Notes under the pieces: generated by a model
Database searches by the model: none
The model's input: only the letters and a program-made list of their open reading frames with translations
Told to the model about the DNA's origin: nothing
Source of the DNA: Rhodocyclales bacterium
Lineage (GTDB): Bacteria > Pseudomonadota > Gammaproteobacteria > Burkholderiales > Rhodocyclaceae
Direction: 5' to 3'
DNA: 6,439 nucleotides
Assembly (NCBI GenBank): GCA_021413665.1
Contig: JAIOPW010000247.1
Location: 1 to 6,439 of the forward strand
Translations under genes and position numbers: made by a program
Shown: in pieces, positions 1 to 5,381 of the stretch
How positions within the stretch are numbered: position 1 is the stretch's first letter
How the letters are laid out: each line of letters starts with the position of its first letter

Positions 1-428
1 AGCATTACATGTCGCGCGACCATGAACTGCTGCTTTTCGACGGTGCCGAGGCACTGATCGACGAACTGGCCACCGCCGGCCACATGCTCGCCGTGGCGAC
101 TGGCAAGACGCGCAAGGGTCTGGATCGCGCCTTCGAGGTCACTGGCCTCGGGACGCGCTTCCATGCCTCGCGCTGCGCCGACGAGTGCCATTCCAAGCCG
201 CATCCGCAGATGCTCGAAGAACTGATGGACGAGTTCGGTGTCGAGCCGGCGGCTACCCTGATGATCGGCGACACCACGCACGACCTGCTGATGGCCAGGA
301 ACGCCGGGGTCGCCGCATTGGGAGTGGCGTATGGCGCGCATCCGCGGGAAACCCTGGAGGCCGAATGTTCTCTGTACTGTGCGGGGAACGTAGCCCAGCT
401 CGCCGAATGGCTGCGGCGACACGCTTGA
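1..428 (+). CDS. HAD-family hydrolase (phosphoglycolate phosphatase-like), 5'-truncated by window edge
   Basis: This is the C-terminal part of a haloacid dehalogenase-superfamily phosphatase, probably cytoplasmic and acting on a small phosphorylated metabolite. The frame is open to the left edge (H-Y before the first ATG at 9), and the catalytic DxD motif I is absent, so the gene starts outside the window and ATG 9 is an internal Met. Three later HAD motifs are visible: motif II in LAVATGKT (Thr at 99-101), motif III Lys in SKPHP (195-197), and motif IV in MIGDTTHD (Asp codons at 270 and 282). The GDTTHD form and the following AGV segment resemble Gph/PpaX-like subfamily IA enzymes. The substrate cannot be told from sequence; phosphoglycolate or pyrophosphate are possibilities from family knowledge. 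The stop overlaps the start of the Rieske gene, implying one operon. Confidence 0.88.
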   Translation, partial: HYMSRDHELLLFDGAEALIDELATAGHMLAVATGKTRKGLDRAFEVTGLGTRFHASRCADECHSKPHPQMLEELMDEFGVEPAATLMIGDTTHDLLMARNAGVAALGVAYGAHPRETLEAECSLYCAGNVAQLAEWLRRHA

Positions 429-733
429 AGCGGCATCGGGTCTGTGCCAGCGGCGAACTGGCGGAAAGCGGGGCGGGTGTGCGCTTCACGGTGGATCGAC
501 CCGGAGGCGGCGAACCCGCGTTCGTCGTCCGGGACTGGCAACAGGGCGAGTTCTTCGATATTTCAGGCTTATACTTGATTTGCGCCACCCACGGCGCGCT
601 CTATGCGCCGGATTCGGGGCGCTGTCTGGGCGGACGCTGCAACGGCAAGGGGCTGGTGGCGCTGGCGGTGGTCGAGGATGACGGGCAAATTTTCTTGGTT
701 GAGGAAGGTGGAGACAGTGTCGGACAGCAATGA
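407..733 (+). CDS. Small Rieske-type [2Fe-2S] protein lacking cluster box I
   Basis: The 108-residue product resembles the small Rieske ferredoxin-like proteins often found next to S49 peptidases in betaproteobacteria. Box II is clear: CATHG (Cys59, His62), followed by the usual ALYAPDSGRC and GGRC segment (Cys74, Cys79). Box I (C-x-H), expected about 20 residues upstream of Cys59, is missing. The chain goes from EPAFVVR straight to DWQQGEFFD, and the only other Cys is Cys13 with no paired His. Members I remember have about 20 more residues there, containing NxCAH, so an in-frame deletion near 530-535 is likely. Such a protein would not be expected to hold a normal Rieske cluster. ATG 407 overlaps the HAD gene by 22 bp. 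TTG 425, overlapping the HAD stop, is an alternative start giving 102 residues. Neither has a strong ribosome binding site. The real role of this family is unknown to me. Confidence 0.75.
   Translation: MAAATRLKRHRVCASGELAESGAGVRFTVDRPGGGEPAFVVRDWQQGEFFDISGLYLICATHGALYAPDSGRCLGGRCNGKGLVALAVVEDDGQIFLVEEGGDSVGQQ
701..713 (+). promoter_or_regulatory. Ribosome binding site for the S49 peptidase gene
   Basis: A purine-rich stretch, GAGGAAGGTGGAG, lies just before GTG 717 and inside the end of the Rieske gene. The AAGG core sits 8 bases from the GTG. This supports GTG 717 over the in-frame ATGs at 603 and 678. Confidence 0.55.
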
Positions 734-1661
734 TGTGAATTGGGAACGCAAGGTTCTCGAAAAGTTGGCCCTCGAGGCGCTGGCCGAGCAAAGACGCGGC
801 CGTCGCTGGGGTATTTTCTTCAAGCTGCTCGGCTTCGGCTACCTGGCTGTCATTCTTGGCCTGGCACTGGACTGGGGGCAGGGAGACAAGATCGCCGACG
901 GCTCGAAATTCACGGCGTTGGTCAGCCTTAACGGAGTCATCAAGGCCAGGGGGGATGCCAATGCCGAACATGTCATCGGCGCCTTGCAGGCCGCTTTCGA
1001 GGACAAACATACGGCAGGAGTGATCCTGCGCATCAACAGTCCGGGCGGCAGCCCGGTGCAGTCCGGCATCATCAATGACGAGATGCGGCGCCTGCGTGCC
1101 AAGCATCCAACGATTCCGCTCCATGTCGTGGTGGAGGACGTTTGCGCGTCAGGTGGCTACTACGTGGCCGCGGCGGCTGACAAGATCTTCGTGGACAAGG
1201 CCAGCATCGTCGGCTCGATCGGCGTGCTGATGGACGGCTTCGGCTTCACCGGCACCATGGAAAAGCTTGGTGTCGAGCGGCGGCTCCTGACGGCCGGCGA
1301 GAGCAAGGGCTTTCTCGATCCATTTTCACCGCAGAACGAGCAGCACAAGGATCATGCGAAGCAGATGCTGGGCGAAATCCATCAGCAATTCATCGACGTG
1401 GTGAGGAAAGGCCGCGGCAAGCGGCTGAAGGAAACGCCCGACATGTTCTCCGGGTTGATGTGGAGCGGCGCCAAGAGCATCGAACTCGGGCTTGCGGATG
1501 GCTATGGCACGGTCGACAGCGTTGCGCGTGATGTCTTCAACGCCAGCGATGTGCGCGATTTCAGCGTCAAACAGAATTTCGCCGAAAAGTTCGCCAAGCA
1601 GTTTGGCGCCGATATGGCCGAAGGCGCGGCGAACGTCCTGACGCGTTTTACGCTACGTTGA
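717..1661 (+). CDS. S49 family serine peptidase (SppA-like signal peptide peptidase)
   Basis: The 314-residue protein is an inner-membrane serine peptidase of MEROPS family S49, which degrades signal peptides or membrane protein fragments. The N-terminus is short and charged and is followed by one membrane segment, about residues 31-48 (IFFKLLGFGYLAVILGLAL). The peptidase domain should then face the periplasm. VILRINSPGGSP is the conserved strand and oxyanion region. The nucleophile is Ser145 in VCASGGYY and the general base is Lys197 in ESKGFLDPF. Their 52-residue spacing equals that of the Ser147/Lys199 dyad of Bacillus subtilis SppA, so this is the short single-domain type and not the long E. 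coli type. GTG 717 is chosen because NWERKVLEKLALEAL after it is the usual family N-terminus and a ribosome binding site precedes it. It overlaps the Rieske gene by 17 bp, and its 3' end overlaps ppk1 by 14 bp. Confidence 0.92.
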   Translation: MSDSNDVNWERKVLEKLALEALAEQRRGRRWGIFFKLLGFGYLAVILGLALDWGQGDKIADGSKFTALVSLNGVIKARGDANAEHVIGALQAAFEDKHTAGVILRINSPGGSPVQSGIINDEMRRLRAKHPTIPLHVVVEDVCASGGYYVAAAADKIFVDKASIVGSIGVLMDGFGFTGTMEKLGVERRLLTAGESKGFLDPFSPQNEQHKDHAKQMLGEIHQQFIDVVRKGRGKRLKETPDMFSGLMWSGAKSIELGLADGYGTVDSVARDVFNASDVRDFSVKQNFAEKFAKQFGADMAEGAANVLTRFTLR

Positions 1662-3732
1662 TGGCGCCGACGCGCATGTCGGCCAGCAGCAGTTCCTGGG
1701 CGCAGATGCGTGCGCGTCGCGTCGGCTTGATGCGGTAGTCACCGTTGCCGTTCATCTCCCAAGCCTGGCTGTTGTCGACCAGGTAGGGCTTGAGGCCCTC
1801 CTTCAGCACCCGCCTTTTGAGCTTGGCCTCAAGCACCGGGAAGCTTATTTCGATGCGGCGGAAGAAGTTGCGCTCCATCCAGTCGGCGCTGGAAAGGTAG
1901 ATGTTCTGCTTGCCGCCGGCATGAAAATAGAAAATGCGGTGATGTTCAAGGAAGCGTCCGATCACTGAGCGAACCCGGATATTTTCGGAGAGCCCCTTGA
2001 CTCCCGGGCGCAGCGAGCAGACGCCGCGGACGATGAGGTCAATGCTGACACCGGCCGCGCTGGCTTCATACAGGGCGGTGATGATCTCCGGTTCGAGCAG
2101 TGAATTCATCTTGGCGATGATGCGCGCGGGTTCGCCGGCGCGTGCGGCTTCGGTTTCGGCGTGAATCGCCGACAGCATCTTTGAATGCAGGGAAAAAGGC
2201 GCCTGCCACAGGTGTTTCAGTGCAGTGGCCTTGCCCAGGCCGGTAAGTTGCTTGAATACCTCATTGACGTCGTCACCGATCTCCGTGTTGGAAGTGAGCA
2301 GGCCGAAGTCGGTATAGAAGCGCGTTGTGCGCGGATGGTAGTTGCCGGTGCCGAGGTGGATGTAGCGGCGGTAGCCGTGATCCTCGCGCCGCAACACCAT
2401 CAGCATCTTGGCGTGGGTCTTGTAGCCCACCACGCCATAGACCACATGGGCCCCGACCTCTTCCAGGCGTGCGGCGATCGACAGGTTGGCTTCCTCATCG
2501 AAACGGGCCATCAGCTCCACCACCACGGTGACTTCCTTGCCCTTCTCCGCGGCGCGCAGCAGGTGTTCCATCAAGACCGAGTCGGTGCCGGTGCGATACA
2601 CCGTCATCTTGATCGCCACCACTTGCGGATCATCCGCCGCCTGTTGCAGCAGCTGGATCACCGGGGTGAATGACTGGAAGGGGTGGTGCATCAGGATGTC
2701 ATGCTTGCGGATGCTGGAGAAGATGTCGTAGCGCTTCGCAAGGACCTTGGGCAGGCCGGGCTGGAACGGTGCGTACATCAGGTCCGGGCGATCCACCTGG
2801 TCCGGCACCGACATCAGGCGCACCAGATTGACGATGCCCGGAACCCGGTAGAGGTCATCGTCGTCCAGGCCGAACTGCTGCTGCAGGAAGGCGGTCATGA
2901 GCTCGGAACAGTTGTCGGCGACTTCCAGGCGCACGGCGTCGCCGAAGTGGCGCTGCGGGAGTTCGCCCTGCAGTGCGATGCGGAGGTTCTTGACTTCCTC
3001 ATCATCGACGAACAAGTCCGAATTCCGCGTGACGCGAAACTGGTAGCAGCCGAGCACGTTCATGCCCGAGAACAGCTCGCTGACATGTTCATGGAGAATC
3101 GACGAGAGGAAAACAAAGCCGTAGTCCACCCCGCAAAGTTCCTTCGGCAGCCTGATCACGCGCGGCAGCGCGCGTGGCGCCTGCACGATGGCGGCACCGG
3201 AGTTGCGACCGAAGGCGTCGGTGCCTTCCAGTTCGACGGCGAAGTTGAGGCTCTTGTTCAGCACGCGGGGGAAGGGATGCGAGGGGTCAAGTCCGATCGG
3301 GGTCAGCACCGGCATCACTTCCCTGACAAAGAATTCGCGTATCCAGGCGCGTTGCTCCTCGCTCCACAGGCTGCGACGGAAAAACGCAATGTCCTCCTTT
3401 TCCAGCGCCGGAAGGATGACGTCGTTGAGCAGCGCGTACTGTTCGGCGATCAACTGGTGCGCCTGTTCGGTCACGCGGCGGAATACCTCCAGTGGCGGCA
3501 AGCCATCGGCGCCCACGGCATGGCTGCCCAGCTTGATTTGCTCTTTCAGGCCGGCGACGCGGATTTCAAAAAACTCATCGAGATTCGACGAAACGATGCA
3601 CAGAAAGCGCAAGCGTTCCAGCAACGGCACGCGCGCATCGGCCGCCTGTGCCAGCACACGCCGGTTGAAGGCGAGCAGGGATAACTCGCGGTTGAGGAAG
3701 TGTTCGTGAGGAAATGCGCGCGATGAGGGCAT
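1648..3732 (-). CDS. ppk1: Polyphosphate kinase 1
   Basis: PPK1 reversibly transfers the gamma phosphate of ATP to a growing inorganic polyphosphate chain. The 694-residue product is full length for the family. The N-terminal domain begins with the typical FLNRELSLLAFNRRVL. The catalytic domains follow, with the autophosphorylated His440 in YKTHAK and the second conserved His459 in YIHLGTGNY. Other matches to E. coli PPK numbering, all with a constant offset of 5, are Arg380 (MTVYR), Arg410 (ARFDEEAN), Tyr473 (RFYTDF) and His597 (RFLEHHR). All key residues are intact, so an active enzyme is expected. ATG 3732 fits the family start; only a weak GAAAG precedes it. The gene diverges from ppx, its functional opposite, and ends 14 bp inside the convergent S49 gene. 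A -10 element and a Pho-like site upstream hint at phosphate control, which is inference. Confidence 0.97.
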   Translation of the reverse strand: MPSSRAFPHEHFLNRELSLLAFNRRVLAQAADARVPLLERLRFLCIVSSNLDEFFEIRVAGLKEQIKLGSHAVGADGLPPLEVFRRVTEQAHQLIAEQYALLNDVILPALEKEDIAFFRRSLWSEEQRAWIREFFVREVMPVLTPIGLDPSHPFPRVLNKSLNFAVELEGTDAFGRNSGAAIVQAPRALPRVIRLPKELCGVDYGFVFLSSILHEHVSELFSGMNVLGCYQFRVTRNSDLFVDDEEVKNLRIALQGELPQRHFGDAVRLEVADNCSELMTAFLQQQFGLDDDDLYRVPGIVNLVRLMSVPDQVDRPDLMYAPFQPGLPKVLAKRYDIFSSIRKHDILMHHPFQSFTPVIQLLQQAADDPQVVAIKMTVYRTGTDSVLMEHLLRAAEKGKEVTVVVELMARFDEEANLSIAARLEEVGAHVVYGVVGYKTHAKMLMVLRREDHGYRRYIHLGTGNYHPRTTRFYTDFGLLTSNTEIGDDVNEVFKQLTGLGKATALKHLWQAPFSLHSKMLSAIHAETEAARAGEPARIIAKMNSLLEPEIITALYEASAAGVSIDLIVRGVCSLRPGVKGLSENIRVRSVIGRFLEHHRIFYFHAGGKQNIYLSSADWMERNFFRRIEISFPVLEAKLKRRVLKEGLKPYLVDNSQAWEMNGNGDYRIKPTRRARICAQELLLADMRVGAINVA

Positions 3733-3761
3733 GACGGCTTTCAGAAGATTCGCATTGCATG

Positions 3762-3767
3762 ATTATG
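3762..3767 (-). promoter_or_regulatory. Candidate -10 element for ppk1
   Basis: Read on the minus strand, CATAAT (5 of 6 to TATAAT) lies about 30 bases upstream of the ppk1 ATG, predicting a leader of roughly 20-25 nt. The hexamer 17 bases upstream (ATGCCG) is not a -35, which would fit an activator-dependent promoter. Confidence 0.4.
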
Positions 3768-3773
3768 TGTCAG

Positions 3774-3795
3774 TTTTGTTGCGTCGGCATGACAG
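3774..3795 (-). promoter_or_regulatory. Partial Pho-box-like sequence upstream of ppk1
   Basis: On the minus strand the first 11-bp half (3795-3785) begins CTGTCAT, identical to the start of the PhoB half-site consensus. The second half (3784-3774, ACGCAACAAAA) matches poorly in its TGTCA core but keeps the A-rich end. The first half starts 28 bases before the CATAAT -10, the same spacing I recall for E. coli phoA. Binding by PhoB is inference only, and one weak half lowers confidence. Confidence 0.3.
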
Positions 3796-3804
3796 GGATC
3801 AAAT
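3776..3804 (+). promoter_or_regulatory. Weak candidate promoter for ppx
   Basis: TTGTTG (3776-3781) and TCAAAT (3799-3804) are 17 bases apart, giving 3 of 6 and 4 of 6 matches to sigma-70 consensus. No better pair is visible in the short gap before ppx. It overlaps the ppk1 control region on the other strand, so the two promoters could compete. Confidence 0.25.
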
Positions 3805-3811
3805 CAGGGGC

Positions 3812-3818
3812 AGGAGGT
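3812..3818 (+). promoter_or_regulatory. Ribosome binding site of ppx
   Basis: AGGAGGT is a near-perfect Shine-Dalgarno sequence. Its GG ends 12 bases before ATG 3830, slightly longer than usual. An in-frame TAG at 3818 rules out an earlier start, which fixes the ppx start at 3830. Confidence 0.75.
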
Positions 3819-3829
3819 AGAATCGCCCT

Positions 3830-5314
3830 ATGGCTTACGAACTGATCGCCGCGGTCGATCTTGGCTCCAACAGCTTCCGTCTGCAAGTGGGGCGGATTGT
3901 GGCCAACCAGATTTACCCCCTGGACGGACTCAAGGAGTCGGTCAGGCTCGCCGCCGGCCTGACCGTGGACAAGCGGCTTGACGCGGCCGCGCAGCAGCGC
4001 GGCATACAGGCTCTTTCGCGTTTCGCCGAACGTCTGCGGGACTTCGATCCGGGTGCCGTGCGCGCGGTGGCAACCAATACCTTGCGCGTGGCGAAGAATG
4101 CCGAACAGTTTCTCGAGAAGGCAGAGGCCGCACTGGGCTTTCCCATCGAAGTGATTGCCGGTCGGGAAGAGGCGCGACTGATCTATCTCGGCGTCGCCCA
4201 CACCCTGGCCAATCCGCAGACGCGACAATTGGTGGTGGATATCGGTGGCGGCTCAACCGAGTTCGTCATTGGCCAGAACCTCGATCCGATCCGGCTGGAA
4301 TCGCTTTACATGGGCTGTGTCAGCTACAGCCTGCGCTTCTTCCCCGAGGGGCGCGTAGACAAGCGCTCGTTCAAGGAGGCGGAACTGGCGGCGCGGCGCG
4401 AACTGCAGACGATCGTCCATGCCTACCGGGAGACCGGCTGGGACGAAGCCATCGGTTCGTCGGGTACGGCCAAGGCCATTGTCGACCTGCTGGAACTGAA
4501 TGGTTATTCCGATCACGGTGTGACCCGCGAGGGACTTGAGAAGCTGCGCGCTGAGCTGCTGCATGCCGGCGAGGCATCGCGCATGAAGCTGCAGGGCCTG
4601 CGTCCGGACAGGATTCCGGTGCTGCCGGGTGGCCTGGCGATCATGTCGGCGATATTCAAGGAGTTCGGCCTGGAACGCATGGCATTTTCCGAAGGCGCTT
4701 TGCGGCTCGGCGTGCTTTACGACCAGCTTGGCCGTTACCACCACGATGATTTGCGTGAAGCAACGGTAAGTCGCTTCATGCAGCGCTATGAGGTGGACCG
4801 GAAGCAGGCGGCGCGTGTGGCCCATACCGCGCTCGCGCTGCTTGGGCAGATGGTTCCCTCGAGCAGGGAAGCGGGGCATCCGGACGCCCAATTCCTGGTC
4901 TGGGCTGCGCGCCTGCACGAGGTGGGAATATCGGTGGCCCATTCGAGCTACCACAAGCACAGTTCCTACATCCTCGCCAATGCCGACATGCCGGGGTTTT
5001 CGCGGCGCGATCAGGCTCGCCTGTCACGGCTGGTGCTCGCTCATCGCGGCAAGCTGGAACGGGCCCAGCCCCTGCGCGGAGAGGCTCCGGAGTGGACGCT
5101 TATTTTTTGCCTGCGAACGGCGGTGCTGCTGCATCGCGCGCGCGATGACCAGCCCCTGCCGGCGTTTGCCCCCGGATTCACGCGCAACGGATTCCAGATC
5201 ACACTTGGCCTCGGCGGACTGGATGCCTTGCCGCTCACGGCCGCCGCTCTGGCTGACGAGGCGCAGCAATGGTCGGGGATTGGCGGCGAACTGCGGATGC
5301 TGCACGACAGCTGA
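3830..5314 (+). CDS. ppx: Exopolyphosphatase (Ppx/GppA family)
   Basis: Ppx removes terminal phosphates from polyphosphate chains; close relatives (GppA) hydrolyse pppGpp to ppGpp. The 494-residue protein is near the usual length of about 500. The N-terminal actin-like ASKHA domain shows phosphate-binding loop 1 (AAVDLGSNSFRL, residues 7-18), the catalytic glutamate region GREEARLIYLGV (Glu113 or Glu114, matching Glu121 of E. coli Ppx), and loop 2 (VVDIGGGSTEF, 135-145). SSGTAKA (210-216) and the LPGGLAI/FSEGALRLGVL segments (265-296) complete the core. The C-terminal part has an HD-related fold with HTALALLGQ (332-340) and RLHEVGISVAHSSYHKHSSYIL (361-382 region). The gene is divergent from ppk1, which favours Ppx over GppA. 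The split between those activities cannot be decided by sequence alone. It is followed by a promoter for the next gene rather than a clear terminator. Confidence 0.93.
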   Translation: MAYELIAAVDLGSNSFRLQVGRIVANQIYPLDGLKESVRLAAGLTVDKRLDAAAQQRGIQALSRFAERLRDFDPGAVRAVATNTLRVAKNAEQFLEKAEAALGFPIEVIAGREEARLIYLGVAHTLANPQTRQLVVDIGGGSTEFVIGQNLDPIRLESLYMGCVSYSLRFFPEGRVDKRSFKEAELAARRELQTIVHAYRETGWDEAIGSSGTAKAIVDLLELNGYSDHGVTREGLEKLRAELLHAGEASRMKLQGLRPDRIPVLPGGLAIMSAIFKEFGLERMAFSEGALRLGVLYDQLGRYHHDDLREATVSRFMQRYEVDRKQAARVAHTALALLGQMVPSSREAGHPDAQFLVWAARLHEVGISVAHSSYHKHSSYILANADMPGFSRRDQARLSRLVLAHRGKLERAQPLRGEAPEWTLIFCLRTAVLLHRARDDQPLPAFAPGFTRNGFQITLGLGGLDALPLTAAALADEAQQWSGIGGELRMLHDS

Positions 5315-5337
5315 TGTTGCCCCGCATGAAGCGTGGT

Positions 5338-5343
5338 TATAAT
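5338..5343 (+). promoter_or_regulatory. -10 element of the MlaE-family permease gene
   Basis: A perfect TATAAT lies 38 bases upstream of ATG 5382 in the short gap after ppx. The best -35 is TTGCCC (5317-5322), with a short 15-base spacer and only 3 of 6 matches. A TG at 5334-5335 lies one base too far upstream for a standard extended -10. A start near 5350 would give a leader of about 30 nt. Confidence 0.5.
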
Positions 5344-5381
5344 CAAGACTCTTCCATACTGTCGGCCCTAGTCCCTGCCTG

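Noticed and set aside
1..428. HAD gene as a pseudogene because it lacks the motif I aspartates
   Set aside because: The frame is open to the window edge, so the missing motif is a cut by the window and not damage to the gene.
603..716. Longer N-terminus for the S49 peptidase starting at ATG 603 or ATG 678
   Set aside because: The extra residues come from the Rieske reading region in another frame (Trp/Arg-rich), do not fit the family N-terminus, and GTG 717 has a ribosome binding site.
1666..1683. Hairpin GCCGAC/GTCGGC with a 6-base loop just after the S49 stop, as a terminator
   Set aside because: The stem is only 6 bp, there is no T-run on either strand, and the site lies within ppk1 codons, so an intrinsic terminator is not supported.
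2683..3684. Long plus-strand open frame (333 codons) opposite ppk1
   Set aside because: It lies wholly antisense to an intact ppk1 with all catalytic residues. Its translation resembles no family and is rich in His and Gln, as expected from the opposite strand of a GC-rich gene.
3768..3794. TGTCA...TGACA inverted repeat as a palindromic operator
   Set aside because: The arms are only 5 bp with a 17-base gap, which is easily chance. The direct-repeat (Pho-box) reading on the minus strand explains the bases at least as well, though also weakly.
4253..4960. Minus-strand open frame of 235 codons opposite ppx
   Set aside because: It is fully antisense to conserved ppx motifs, with no recognisable domain and no plausible promoter or ribosome binding site.
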